From assembly GCA_046728175.1 (NCBI GenBank), contig JBKPEA010000066.1:1-64000 (forward strand): 64,000 nucleotides of DNA, given 5' to 3'. The notes beneath the pieces were generated by a model. The model made no database searches. It saw only the letters and a program-made list of their open reading frames with translations, and was not told where the DNA came from. Origin of the DNA: JAFAHS01 sp046728175. Lineage in GTDB: Bacteria; Desulfobacterota; Binatia; Binatales; Binataceae. Both the position numbers and the translations under genes were made by a program. This document shows, piece after piece, positions 1 to 8,603 of the stretch. Positions within the stretch are counted from its first letter, which is position 1. Each line of letters opens with the position of its first letter.

Positions 1-1
1 C

Positions 2-259
2 GTGGCGGCCGAGGAGCACGAGCGGTTCGAGCGCGAGTTCTGGCTCAAGGTGCATCGCGAGGAGCCGCCCAAGATTTCGCCGTTGCCGGAGTTTTACCAG
101 CAGACCCGGGCCTCCTATAAGGTGCTGGCCAACTCGGGGGGCGGCTCGATGAAGTCGCTGACCAAGGACACCCACATCAACCAGCAGGTGCTCATTCTGG
201 CCTTCGGCGAGCAGTGGCAGAACGCGGTCGCCGCCTTCGGCCGCGGCCTCGAGAAATAA
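2..259 (+). CDS. C-terminal part of an unrecognised protein (truncated by window edge)
   Basis: The frame is open from the window edge to a TAA at 257-259. The visible 85 residues are hydrophilic, with an acidic and basic start (EEHERFEREF) and no membrane segment or known motif. A GTG at position 2 could be read as a start, but no ribosome binding site is visible because the upstream sequence is missing, so this is more likely the tail of a longer gene. I do not recognise the family. A 55-base gap separates it from the next gene on the same strand. Confidence 0.55.
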   Translation: MAAEEHERFEREFWLKVHREEPPKISPLPEFYQQTRASYKVLANSGGGSMKSLTKDTHINQQVLILAFGEQWQNAVAAFGRGLEK

Positions 260-314
260 AGGGCTGCAGCCGGCGAAGGGTTTGGCCCTTCGCGCCGTCT
301 AATCAGAAGACGGT

Positions 315-893
315 ATGAGTATGAGAAATTCCATAGTCAGCGCGGCCGCCATCGTGGCGGCCGCGCTGTTTACGCTGGGCCCACTCGCATCGGCCTGGGC
401 GGTTGATTTGCGCAATCCACGCGCGCAGCGGGACCTGACTCCGGCGCTACAACGCTCGCTCACCGACAAAGTGTCGGACGAAGCGGGCCCCTATTTCGAC
501 GAGCAGGATCGAAAGAAGGCCGCAGGCAAACCCTACGTCGACCTGCAGCAGAAATTCGAGTACCTGCCGAATTACGGACCTCACAATCAACTGGTGGTGA
601 GCGTAAAGCTGGGCGGGGTGGAATACGATCCGACCAAGCCTGGCAGCTCGAAGGGCGCTTCAACCGGGACCCTCCGCTACCTCGTGTTTACCTACGCGCT
701 GGCAAACGGGAATTGGGTCGAGATGAACAAGCCCAAGTGGGAGATGCAGGCGCTCGGCGCCAAAGCCGGGCAGCAGATGACGAGGAACCAGGCGCGGGGC
801 GACCAGCGCGGGGCTGCCATCGAGAAGGCCAGGCAAACCAAGGCGGCCGCCGCAGCCGCCGCGGCAGCGGCGCAGAAGGCTGCGAATCAATGA
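315..893 (+). CDS. Secreted protein of unknown function with Ala-rich tail
   Basis: The 192-residue protein starts with a signal peptide: MSMRN, a hydrophobic stretch to about residue 28, then a probable cleavage near ASAWA. The mature part is hydrophilic with no cysteine, and it ends in a run of alanines broken by K and Q (about residues 170-190), encoded by a GC-rich GCC/GCG repeat. It is probably periplasmic or exported. I do not recognise a family. The methionine at codon 3 is an equally possible start. The gene stands alone, about 145 bases before the divergent-looking promoter region of the GntR gene on the same strand. Confidence 0.7.
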   Translation: MSMRNSIVSAAAIVAAALFTLGPLASAWAVDLRNPRAQRDLTPALQRSLTDKVSDEAGPYFDEQDRKKAAGKPYVDLQQKFEYLPNYGPHNQLVVSVKLGGVEYDPTKPGSSKGASTGTLRYLVFTYALANGNWVEMNKPKWEMQALGAKAGQQMTRNQARGDQRGAAIEKARQTKAAAAAAAAAAQKAANQ

Positions 894-996
894 GGACGTC
901 GGAGTGGTGCGGACCCCGTGACCGCGGGCTGTGAGGCAGCATCCGATCCCTTCCGTCTAGAGAAAGTTAAGTACTCCCGGAATTCCGGCCGCCGGT

Positions 997-1034
997 TTGC
1001 AAAATCCTGGGCATCTGTCTACTCTGACTAGACA
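997..1034 (+). promoter_or_regulatory. Candidate promoter and operator of the GntR-family regulator
   Basis: A -35-like TTGCAA at 997-1002 is followed, after 17 bases, by a weak -10-like TACTCT at 1020-1025. An inverted repeat TGTCTA-N7-TAGACA (1016-1034) covers the -10 region and ends six bases before the ATG at 1040. There is no Shine-Dalgarno sequence between it and the ATG, only an A-run, so the transcript may be nearly leaderless. Autoregulation by binding of the GntR dimer to this palindrome is an inference from its placement and from how YtrA-type regulators usually work. Confidence 0.4.
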
Positions 1035-1039
1035 AAAAA

Positions 1040-1459
1040 ATGGGTACCACCAAGAAAATCGTCAGAATCGATCTGGGGTCCTCGATCCCAGTCTATCGGC
1101 AGATCGCCGACCAAATCCGCGCGATGCTCGTCGCACGCGAATTCACCCCCGGCGAGCGGCTCCCGACCGTGCGGCAGGTCGCCGTGGATCTCGGCGTCAA
1201 TCACAACACGGTTGCGGAGGCGTATCGCAACCTGGCCGAGGAAGGATGGCTCAACCTGGAGCGGGGCCGGGGAGCGCTGGTCGTATCGCGCAGTACCCCT
1301 GCTCCGAGCCCGAAAGTGCGCAATGCCTTCGCACAGCGCCTGCGCAACCTGATCGCGCAGGTCCGCGCCGCCGGAGTTTCGCCGCAGGCCATCCGTTCGG
1401 AATTCGAGGAAGCGGCGACCGCCTTGCTGGGACGGGAGGGTAAAGGCACCCCAAGATGA
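1040..1459 (+). CDS. GntR family transcriptional regulator, YtrA-like short form
   Basis: The 139-residue DNA-binding repressor-type protein has a GntR winged helix-turn-helix at about residues 15-83. The hallmarks are PVYRQIADQIR, then GERLPTVRQVAVDLGVN and the wing ERGRGALVV. The effector part after it is only about 50 residues, the YtrA arrangement, in which the short tail is a dimerisation helix and not a ligand domain. YtrA proteins usually repress their own operon with adjacent membrane protein or ABC genes. Here the stop codon overlaps the ATG of the downstream DUF1648 membrane protein (ATGA), so the two are translationally coupled. A palindrome just upstream is the likely operator. 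The ligand or signal is unknown. Confidence 0.9.
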   Translation: MGTTKKIVRIDLGSSIPVYRQIADQIRAMLVAREFTPGERLPTVRQVAVDLGVNHNTVAEAYRNLAEEGWLNLERGRGALVVSRSTPAPSPKVRNAFAQRLRNLIAQVRAAGVSPQAIRSEFEEAATALLGREGKGTPR

Positions 1460-2487
1460 TCTGGCTCAACGTTCTCCATATGAATCCCGTATGGAGCCTC
1501 GTTGTACTGGTTGCAGCATCACTTGAGTACCTGATGCCCGAGCTAAGCAGGCCGGGCGTTGCATTCTCAGTCACGGTCGATCCCGAATTTCGGCGTTCCC
1601 CCCGCCATGCGAGAATCGTCAGGTACTACCGTCGCGGTGTGCTGTTGTCGGCCCTGGCGGGGCTGTTGGTTGCCTTTGGGGCGGTGGAAGCGATTGAGGC
1701 CTGGAGCGGACCGGCGGCCTTTTGCACCCAGTACATCATCTTTCTGATTGCGTTCCTGCTCGCGCGCACCGCTACCCTGCCCAATCGGATCGCGCCACCC
1801 GAAACGCGCGAGGCCGACCTCTCCCGCCACGAGCCCCCCGCGATCCTCGCGGTCCTCGTCGTAGCGCCCCTGATAACCATGGCGGCGGTGCTTTTGTGGA
1901 CTTACGCCAACTGGCAGCAACTTCCCGATCCCTACCCGATTCACTGGGGCTTCGATGGTCAGCCCGATCTGTGGATCGAACGTACTCCCATGCACGTTTA
2001 CGGAGTTCTGGGACTGCTCGGCGGCGTGGCCTCTCTCCTGGCGTTCTTTGGCTATGGATTCCTCTTCTGGGCCCGGCGCAATACGGGCGCGCAGCACACT
2101 CGGTACAGCTTTCCGGCCGTGTGGATCGCCCTCTTTCTGGGGGCCGAATATTTCGTGGCCGCTTCGGCTACCCTCCCGCTGGGGTTTGATATTCGACCGG
2201 TCGAGCTGATCGTCCTGGCGCTGCTAACCGCGAGCTCGCTGTACCTGATCGTGATCGGTCCCGCCGGAGGTCATGCCGCGCGCCGTCCCGATGACGACAC
2301 GCCCGATGAAGCATGGAAGTTCGGGATGTTCTATTTCAACCCGCGGGACGCCGCACTGTTCGTGGAAAAGCGCTTCGGGCTTGGATGGACGATCAACTTT
2401 GGGCAAACGCGAGCGTGGGTGTTGATAGCGCTGGCGCTCGCGCCGCTCGGTTTCGGATTTGCCTTCGTAATGTCAATTGCCTCGTGA
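1456..2487 (+). CDS. DUF1648 / DUF5808 multi-pass membrane protein
   Basis: The 343-residue integral membrane protein has seven to eight hydrophobic segments. The DUF1648 signature PYPIHWGFDGQPDLW lies at about residues 159-173, right after a membrane helix. Near the C-terminus, FNPRDAALFVEKRFGLGW followed by an NFG motif matches DUF5808. This pairing with an upstream short GntR regulator is best known in Firmicutes (SdpI-like or YhdL-like context), where such proteins are linked to membrane stress or immunity. The function here is not established. It overlaps the regulator by four bases (ATGA), so the membrane protein is probably what the regulator controls. Confidence 0.85.
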   Translation: MIWLNVLHMNPVWSLVVLVAASLEYLMPELSRPGVAFSVTVDPEFRRSPRHARIVRYYRRGVLLSALAGLLVAFGAVEAIEAWSGPAAFCTQYIIFLIAFLLARTATLPNRIAPPETREADLSRHEPPAILAVLVVAPLITMAAVLLWTYANWQQLPDPYPIHWGFDGQPDLWIERTPMHVYGVLGLLGGVASLLAFFGYGFLFWARRNTGAQHTRYSFPAVWIALFLGAEYFVAASATLPLGFDIRPVELIVLALLTASSLYLIVIGPAGGHAARRPDDDTPDEAWKFGMFYFNPRDAALFVEKRFGLGWTINFGQTRAWVLIALALAPLGFGFAFVMSIAS

Positions 2488-2519
2488 GGCTCGCCGCGCG
2501 GCAAGGATGTGGAGTCGCA

Positions 2520-2948
2520 ATGAAAGTGCTATTGGCGGCGGGTTTGGGCTGCCTGGTCACGGTCCTCTGCCTGGTGCCAGCCCGGGCGGTTGATCGGGCA
2601 GAGGCGGCCAAGGAGGCGACCGCCGCCGCGGAACGATGGTTGGGATTGGTAGACCAGGGAAAGTTCAATGGCAGCTGGTTGGAAGCCTCGACCTATTTTC
2701 GCAACGTGACCACCAAGCAACAATGGAAGCAGCAGGTTTCGGTGTGGCGTTCAGCGCTCGGCTCGGTGGTGAGCCGCAACCTCCGCACGGTCCAGTACCT
2801 GACCACCATGCCGGGCGCGCCCGATGGCGAGTACGTGATGATTCAGTATGACACTACCTTCACCCACAAGAAGTCCGCGGTCGAAGTGGTGGTACCGATG
2901 ATGGACGCCGACGGCAAATGGAGGGTCTCCGAGTATTCGATCCGCTAG
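2520..2948 (+). CDS. DUF4019 family exported protein
   Basis: This is a 142-residue protein. I chose the ATG at 2520 because it opens directly into a signal peptide (MKVLLAAGLGCLVTVLCLVPARA) and sits 32 bases after the preceding gene; an upstream in-frame extension would bury that signal inside the membrane-protein gene. The mature part has the DUF4019 pattern: an alpha-helical start with AERWLGLVDQGKFNGSW, the central WKQQVSVWRSALG, and a C-terminal beta part with VMIQYDTTF and a final W-R-V-S-E-Y. DUF4019 proteins are small secreted NTF2-like proteins of unknown role. It lies just upstream of two DUF1329 genes on the same strand and could share their transcript. Confidence 0.85.
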   Translation: MKVLLAAGLGCLVTVLCLVPARAVDRAEAAKEATAAAERWLGLVDQGKFNGSWLEASTYFRNVTTKQQWKQQVSVWRSALGSVVSRNLRTVQYLTTMPGAPDGEYVMIQYDTTFTHKKSAVEVVVPMMDADGKWRVSEYSIR

Positions 2949-3012
2949 GGATGCGCGCGGCTGCGATTTAGTGATCGTGCTGGTTGGGACGAACAGGTCA
3001 AGGGGCAGTGAC

Positions 3013-4353
3013 ATGAGATTGGGCGGCGCTGTACGTGCTGGTCGGCTCGTTCTGGAAATGCTGCTGTGCCTGGCTTTGGGTGCCGGCGCGAGACCGGCAC
3101 TGGGGCAGGTCAAACCGGGCGACGTGATCACTCCTAAGGATGCGTACAAGGTCGCGAACCTGGTGAGTCCCGGCAACGGGTTCCTGGTCCGACAGGGCAT
3201 GACGATGAACATCGTTTCCACCGGCCAGCTCGATTGGCCCAATCCCTACAAGGCGGCAACCGAGAAGTATTCACAGCAGGTCCGGCTTTCGCCGGGCGGA
3301 GAACTTGGCAACTACGTGGCGGGACTCCCCTTTCCCCTGCTCGACACCAATGATCCGCAGATCGGGCTCAAGATAATGTGGAATTTCAGTTATCGCCCGC
3401 TCTACACCGACGACATCGATATTCGCGAGGCGGAAGTCGAAAGCCGCACCGCAGATCCGACCGTCTCGGACTCAATCGAACGATTCACAGCGGGTCACGT
3501 CGCACTGTACAACAATATCGATCGAACTGAGGTGGCGCCCAAACCCGTCGATCCTGATTATGTACAGGGCGGCATCCGCTACCGGTTTGCGATCTATCCC
3601 CTGCTGGAACCATCCGAGATGCGGGGGGCCGGGTTCCTCCGCTATCGACACGCCGACCCGCGCATGGAAGACAACGCGTGGGTGTACAGCTCCTTTTCGC
3701 GAAAAGTCAGGCGCGTTGCGGCCAATACCCTGGCCGATACCATCGAGAACGGCGGCGGGGACTCGTCGGGAGGACCCGCGGTCACCTACGCCAACACACT
3801 CGATCCCGACACGTACTTCGGCTTTGCCGCAAAGATCGAAGACTTTGAATACAGACTGCTCGGCGTCAAGCGAATGCTGGCCTGCGTGGAGGCGGCAAAT
3901 TCGCCGGAGCGAGCGTGCCCCACCGACGGTGGGCGCACAGTGTGCCCGGAGAACTGGGAGATGAGATACCTCTACGTGGTTGAAGCAACCGCCAAGAAAA
4001 CCCCGCTGTTGGACAGTCCCACCTCGATTCCAAAGCGCATCCTGTACATCGACTCGGAAGGCTGGTTTGTAACTGCGTCCGATCTGTACGACCGCGACGG
4101 CCAGCTTTCGAAGACCGTCGCAACTTTCAATGCCTATCGCGATCGGCCCACCCCCGACGCGAAAGAGTCGATCTGGCCTTTCAAGAGGATGTTTCAGACC
4201 GCGCTGGTCGACGAAGATGTCCGCAGCGGATTCTCGACCATCCTGTACACGCCCAGCCGTGACAGCGATTTCAGCGACACCTGGTTCATCAATCAGGGCG
4301 TGGTTACGCCGCCGATGCTGGAACCCGGTAACATCGTCCGGCTGGGGCATTGA
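3013..4353 (+). CDS. DUF1329 family secreted protein, paralogue 1
   Basis: The ATG at 3013 is chosen over one at 2971 because it is preceded by AAGGGG and opens a signal peptide ending near ARPALGQ. The product has 446 residues and is DUF1329 over nearly its full length, a family of periplasmic or outer-membrane proteins with a predicted LolA/LolB-like beta fold. Visible family features are RPLYTDDID, YRFAIYPLLEPSEM, RKVRR, DPDTYFGFAAKIEDF, a Cys-rich stretch with VCPENWEMR, and RDRPTPDAK with a following FKRMFQ. It is clearly a duplicate of the next gene. DUF1329 proteins often neighbour RND/MMPL exporters, but none is visible here. Its function is unknown; transport of hydrophobic molecules through the envelope is a guess from fold and family context. 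Confidence 0.88.
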   Translation: MRLGGAVRAGRLVLEMLLCLALGAGARPALGQVKPGDVITPKDAYKVANLVSPGNGFLVRQGMTMNIVSTGQLDWPNPYKAATEKYSQQVRLSPGGELGNYVAGLPFPLLDTNDPQIGLKIMWNFSYRPLYTDDIDIREAEVESRTADPTVSDSIERFTAGHVALYNNIDRTEVAPKPVDPDYVQGGIRYRFAIYPLLEPSEMRGAGFLRYRHADPRMEDNAWVYSSFSRKVRRVAANTLADTIENGGGDSSGGPAVTYANTLDPDTYFGFAAKIEDFEYRLLGVKRMLACVEAANSPERACPTDGGRTVCPENWEMRYLYVVEATAKKTPLLDSPTSIPKRILYIDSEGWFVTASDLYDRDGQLSKTVATFNAYRDRPTPDAKESIWPFKRMFQTALVDEDVRSGFSTILYTPSRDSDFSDTWFINQGVVTPPMLEPGNIVRLGH

Positions 4354-4390
4354 GATTCGTCGAGCCCGGCTTCCGGTCGCGTCGCCATGA

Positions 4391-4418
4391 TTGCAGTCCG
4401 ACCAGTCCTCTGTATAGT
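4391..4418 (+). promoter_or_regulatory. Candidate sigma-70-type promoter for second DUF1329 gene
   Basis: TTGCAG (4391-4396) and TATAGT (4413-4418) are separated by 16 bases. The -10 matches the consensus in five of six positions. It lies in the gap between the two DUF1329 genes, about 140 bases before the ATG at 4556, so the second copy may have its own promoter and a fairly long leader. Confidence 0.4.
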
Positions 4419-4555
4419 ATAGATAGACAAGCGCCGGGCAGCCCGCCCGGAGAGTGCGCGCCGGTCGGGTCCCGAAGCGTGCCCGTACTCGGCTCGGCAA
4501 AAGCGTACCGGTCCAACTTGCTTGGTATGGTGTGCAGAGTAAAAGGAGGCGCTTG

Positions 4556-5890
4556 ATGCGTCTGAGTTTCCCCAGGTCCGCTCTGCTGGTACTCGGCATG
4601 CTGGTTGGCGCGCCGAGCCTGAACGCCCAAGTCAAACCTGGAGACGTGATAACCAAGGACAACGCGAGCAGGGTGCAAAACCTGTTGAGCCCCGGCAACC
4701 TCGTGATGGTCCAGCAGGGAATGCAGCTCAACATCGTGGCGAGTGACAAACTGGAATGGCCGCCCCCGTACAAGACCGCCACCGAAAAATATTCGTCACA
4801 AGTGCATCTGTTGCCTGATGGGACCTTGCAGAACTATGTTGCGGGACAGCCGTTCCCGCTGGTTGACCCCAACGATCCGCAGATCGCGGCGAAGATCCTC
4901 TGGAACTTCAGTTTTCGTCCGCTCTACACCGACGATGCGGACCTGCGCGATGCGGAGGTCGCCAACTACACGGCCAACGCGAACGGCACGCCGGTCGATT
5001 TTTTCACCGTCGGGCATTTCGCTTTTTACAACAACATCGGTCGCATCGAAGTCCCTCCGATTCCGACTGACCCGGATGCCGCCGCCAGCGGAATCCGTTT
5101 TCGCTTCGCCTTCTATCCACTCCTGGAGCCGTCGTCGCTGCGCGGCTTCGGAATGATCCGCTTCCGCCATAGCGATCCCAAGGTCGATGACAACACCTGG
5201 ATCTTTCAGCCGGGCAGCCGTCGAGTCCGGCGGGAGTCGCCCGCCATCCTTTCGGACGCGATCGGAATGCTGGCAGGATTTGGCTCGCACGGCTCGGCAG
5301 GTGGAGGCAACGGACCCTCGGGCGGAACGGCGTATGCCTCGGTAATCGATCCCGATTCCTACTTCGGATTTGCGGCGAAGATCGAGGATTACAACTATAA
5401 GTATCTCGGCGAGAAGGACATGCTCGCCTGCGTGCATGCGAAGAACTCGCCGGCGGCCGCCTGTCCGTTCGATGGCGGGCGCAGCGTCTGCCCGGAGAAC
5501 TGGGAGATGCGCCACCTGTACGCGGTCGAGGCGGACGCCAAGCCCGGAAACGATTCAGTGATTCCCCGCCGGATTCTGTACGTCGACGCGGAAGGATGGT
5601 TCATCACCGCTTCGGACCAGTACGACCGCACCGGCAAGCTCTGGAAGAGCATCGCAACGTTCGACACCTATCGCGACCGCCCGGTGCCGGATGCGAAGGT
5701 TGCGATTTATCCCTACAAGCGGATGTTCCAGGTTGCGCTGGTCGACGAGGACCTGACCACCGGCGGTACCTCAGTCGTGTACATGCCCGGTCGGGAATCG
5801 ACCGACCACGAATGCTGGTATATCGACATGGGCGTCGTGAATAACGCGTTCATGACCCCGGATGCGCTGGCGCGCGCCGGCTCGCAATAG
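4556..5890 (+). CDS. DUF1329 family secreted protein, paralogue 2
   Basis: The 444-residue protein starts at an ATG with a strong ribosome binding site (AAAGGAGGC, seven bases upstream). A signal peptide ends at about residue 25 (SLNA before QVKPGD). The mature sequence matches paralogue 1 along its length, for example QVKPGDVIT at the mature N-terminus, NYVAGQPFPL, NDPQI, RPLYTDDAD, DPDSYFGFAAKIEDY, the CPFDGGRSVCPENWEMR block and RDRPVPDAK followed by YKRMFQ. The two proteins have diverged mainly in the middle loop (residues about 225-260), where this copy has a Gly-rich insertion. It is likely periplasmic or outer-membrane associated. The substrate is unknown. Confidence 0.88.
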   Translation: MRLSFPRSALLVLGMLVGAPSLNAQVKPGDVITKDNASRVQNLLSPGNLVMVQQGMQLNIVASDKLEWPPPYKTATEKYSSQVHLLPDGTLQNYVAGQPFPLVDPNDPQIAAKILWNFSFRPLYTDDADLRDAEVANYTANANGTPVDFFTVGHFAFYNNIGRIEVPPIPTDPDAAASGIRFRFAFYPLLEPSSLRGFGMIRFRHSDPKVDDNTWIFQPGSRRVRRESPAILSDAIGMLAGFGSHGSAGGGNGPSGGTAYASVIDPDSYFGFAAKIEDYNYKYLGEKDMLACVHAKNSPAAACPFDGGRSVCPENWEMRHLYAVEADAKPGNDSVIPRRILYVDAEGWFITASDQYDRTGKLWKSIATFDTYRDRPVPDAKVAIYPYKRMFQVALVDEDLTTGGTSVVYMPGRESTDHECWYIDMGVVNNAFMTPDALARAGSQ

Positions 5891-6247
5891 GTCCGATTCG
5901 GTCAGGCGGCTAGTCAAGTTCCGGCACGGAGATTGCCGTGCTGGACGCTGATAACTCTTTCAATCGGCTCAGCGCAGGTTGTGGCTGGTTACGGGCTGTT
6001 TTCCGCAAGCAAGCGGCCAGAATACTGCAGGTTTTTTCCGCCTCGCGAATAACCAATCGGACTCAAGCGTCTATCCCTATGGCGATGGCGAAGGCGCGAT
6101 GATCCCGTTCACGCGCGCCCGGCCCGGCGCCGTTGAAAGCCGGAGCCCTCGTAAAACTACGAACCAGCACGATCCGGCCTTACTTCGCGGCGGCCGCGGG
6201 CGTGACACACCGCGCCCGCCGTTTCCGTCAGCACTATGAGGATTCAC
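5891..6247. other. Intergenic region between convergent genes
   Basis: This 357-base stretch separates the DUF1329 gene (+) from the permease gene (-). The only structure I see is the hairpin at 5921-5944. No convincing open frame with a ribosome binding site and no RNA gene is visible. Confidence 0.6.
5921..5944 (+). terminator. Hairpin after DUF1329 gene, possible terminator
   Basis: CCGGCACGG and CCGTGCTGG form a 9-bp stem (one G-U pair) around a six-base loop, 30 bases after the stop codon. No T-run follows, so it may only protect the 3' end of the message and need not terminate transcription. Confidence 0.35.
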
Positions 6248-7696
6248 TCAGTCGGCGCTCGCCGCGGCCCGACCGGCGCTCTCCTGTTGCGCAATCCGGC
6301 TGTGGAAGCGGCCATAGCCGAAGTAGATCGCGAAGCCCAGAGCCATCCACACAAAAAACCTTATCCACGTGACCGCTGGCAGGCTCAGCATCAGATACGC
6401 GCAAAAGAAAATCCCCAGTACCGGGACTAGCGGCACCAGCGGCGTGCGGAAAGGCCGATCCAACTCAGGCTCAATGCGCCGAAGAATCCAGACTCCGGCA
6501 CAGACCAGCACGAATGCGAACAAAGTGCCGATGTTGGTCAATTCGGCGATCTCCTGGATGGGCAGCAACGCCGCCGTGAGGCCTACCGCGATCGCCGTGA
6601 CGGTGGTGGGAATGTACGGCGTCCGATACTTGGGATGAACCTTACTGAACGCGGCCGGCAGCAAACCATCGCGCGATATCGCGAAGAAAATGCGTGACTG
6701 TCCCAGCAGCAATACCAGGAGCACCGAGGTCAACCCCGCAACCGCGCCGAGCGAGATGATCCCCGAGACCACGTTTAACCCGCGAATGACGAATGCCGAT
6801 GCCAGTGGCGCGTTGAGGTCGATGGCGGCGGCTGGAACCATGCCGGTAAGCACCGCCGCCACCAGGATGTACAGCAGCGTGCAAACGAACAACGAGCCCA
6901 GAATTCCAAGCGGCAAGTCGCGATTCGGATTGATCACTTCTTCCGCCGCGGTCGAGACCGCGTCGAATCCGATATAAGCAAAGAAGATAACCGCCGCACC
7001 CTTCATCACGCCGCCCCAACCCATCGGCGCAAAGGGACTCCAGTTCGCCGGCTTCACGTAGAATCCACCGATCACGATAACGAGAACGACGACGATCAGC
7101 TTGATTGTCACGATGATGGAATTGAGACGCGCGCTTTCCGAGATGCCGATATATAAGATCGCCGAGATCACCAGAACGATGAGCAGCGCGGGCAGGTTGA
7201 TAATCGCACCGGGAGCCGAACCCGGCGCATGGATCAGCGAGCTGGGAAGCTGCAGTCCGAGGCCGGCGAGGATCACGCGGAGGTACCCTGACCACCCGAC
7301 CGCCACGGCGGCGGCGCCGACCGCGTACTCCAGGACCAGGTCCCACCCGATAATCCATCCGACCAGTTCGCCCATCGTTGCGTAGGAATACGAGTAGGCA
7401 CTGCCCGCCACCGGAATCATCGCGGCGAACTCCGCGTAGCACAGCGCCGCCATCGCACAGGCGAAGCCCGAGACCATGAAGGAAAGCACGATGGCTGGAC
7501 CGGCGTATTTGGCCGCGGCGACGCCGGTGAGGACAAAAATTCCGGCCCCGACGATCGCGCCGATACCCAGCAGGGTCAAATCGAGAGCTCTGAGCGCGCG
7601 CTTGAGTCCCGTCCCCTCGGCGCTCGCTTCGGTCAGCAAGGTCGCCGCGGGCTTGCGCCGGAACATCTGGCCGGCGAGGCTCAGCGAGTTATTCAT
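6248..7696 (-). CDS. APC family amino acid permease, CAT (cationic amino acid transporter) type
   Basis: The 482-residue inner-membrane transporter has 12 to 14 hydrophobic segments. The N-terminal signature LGIGAIVGAGIFVLTG at about residues 40-55 is the APC substrate- and sodium/proton-site helix, and the spacing with a short N-terminal cytosolic segment is typical of the CAT subfamily (YfnA/RocE-like). ALCYAEFAAMIPVAGSAY is the conserved helix-3 loop. It probably imports an amino acid with protons; substrate specificity cannot be read from sequence. It is the last gene of a long minus-strand run, 41 bases after an SDR gene, with a GAGGAG about 12 bases before the ATG. Confidence 0.9.
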   Translation of the reverse strand: MNNSLSLAGQMFRRKPAATLLTEASAEGTGLKRALRALDLTLLGIGAIVGAGIFVLTGVAAAKYAGPAIVLSFMVSGFACAMAALCYAEFAAMIPVAGSAYSYSYATMGELVGWIIGWDLVLEYAVGAAAVAVGWSGYLRVILAGLGLQLPSSLIHAPGSAPGAIINLPALLIVLVISAILYIGISESARLNSIIVTIKLIVVVLVIVIGGFYVKPANWSPFAPMGWGGVMKGAAVIFFAYIGFDAVSTAAEEVINPNRDLPLGILGSLFVCTLLYILVAAVLTGMVPAAAIDLNAPLASAFVIRGLNVVSGIISLGAVAGLTSVLLVLLLGQSRIFFAISRDGLLPAAFSKVHPKYRTPYIPTTVTAIAVGLTAALLPIQEIAELTNIGTLFAFVLVCAGVWILRRIEPELDRPFRTPLVPLVPVLGIFFCAYLMLSLPAVTWIRFFVWMALGFAIYFGYGRFHSRIAQQESAGRAAASAD

Positions 7697-7737
7697 TCGC
7701 TAGTGCGCTCCTCTGGGGCTGGCATCGGCCCGGACAG

Positions 7738-8523
7738 CTACCACGAAGTGTAGCCGCCGTCGACCGCCAGGATCGCTCCGGTTATGTAACTAGAGGCGGG
7801 ACTGGCCAGGAAAACTACGGCACCGCGGATTTCTTCGGGCCTACCGAGCCGGCCCAGGGGGGTGAACTGTTCCATGCGTTCCTTGTTGCCCGGCTTTGCG
7901 ATCCCGCCTTCGGTGGCTTCGGTTGGAATCCATCCCGGAGCGATCGCATTGACCAAAATTCCATAGGGTGCCCATTCGACCGCAAGCTGCCTGGTCAGAT
8001 TGGCCAGTCCGGCCTTGGTAGCTGCATACGCGGACAAGCGATAAACGGAGCTCGCGACGCTGGCATAAATGGATGCGATGTTGATGATTCTGCCGGGTTT
8101 GTTCGCCGCAATGAGCGCCCGCGCCACCCGCTGCGACAACAGCATCGGCGCGGTCAGGTTCACGGCGACCGCATTCTCCCACAGCTCGCGCTTGAAATTT
8201 TCCGCGCGGCCGGTCGGCGACACTCCGGCGTTGTTCACCAGGATATTGATCTCTCCACCCAGCCCACGCACGCAGTCCGCCAGCGCGCGCTCGAGGTCGG
8301 ACTCGCGGCTCACGTCCGCACCGACCCCAACCGCCCGGACTCGATATTTTGGCGTCAGTTCGTCGGCGAGCGTTTTGACTCGATCCTCGCGCCGAGCCAC
8401 CAGCGCAACATCGGCACCTGCAAGTGCCAGTGCATGTGCACAATCAACCCCCAGCCCCGACGATGCGCCGGTAACGAGTGCGCGGTGCCCGCGGACGGAG
8501 AACAGTCGTTCTAATGAATCCAT
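7738..8523 (-). CDS. Short-chain dehydrogenase/reductase (SDR), classical type
   Basis: The 261-residue cytosolic NAD(P)-dependent oxidoreductase has the cofactor motif TGASSGLG at about residues 19-26, NNAG near 98-101, the catalytic Tyr-Lys pair in YAATK, and the ending ILAVDGGYTSW that is typical of FabG-like and gluconate-5-dehydrogenase-like SDRs. An Arg pair in VARREDR after beta-2 suggests NADPH. The physiological substrate is not evident. It lies between threonine aldolase and a permease on the same strand, with gaps of 80 and 41 bases, so cotranscription is possible. Confidence 0.9.
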   Translation of the reverse strand: MDSLERLFSVRGHRALVTGASSGLGVDCAHALALAGADVALVARREDRVKTLADELTPKYRVRAVGVGADVSRESDLERALADCVRGLGGEINILVNNAGVSPTGRAENFKRELWENAVAVNLTAPMLLSQRVARALIAANKPGRIINIASIYASVASSVYRLSAYAATKAGLANLTRQLAVEWAPYGILVNAIAPGWIPTEATEGGIAKPGNKERMEQFTPLGRLGRPEEIRGAVVFLASPASSYITGAILAVDGGYTSW

Positions 8524-8603
8524 AAGTCGAAATGCCCCGACGGTTGAGTCAGTTGCCGGCGCGCCGCCGCCTCGTCCTGGCCCGCTCCGGGAGCGGGAAG
8601 AGA

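Noticed and set aside
3472..4782. A 436-codon minus-strand frame antisense to the DUF1329 genes
   Set aside because: Its translation has no family features, and the sense proteins match each other across the same region.
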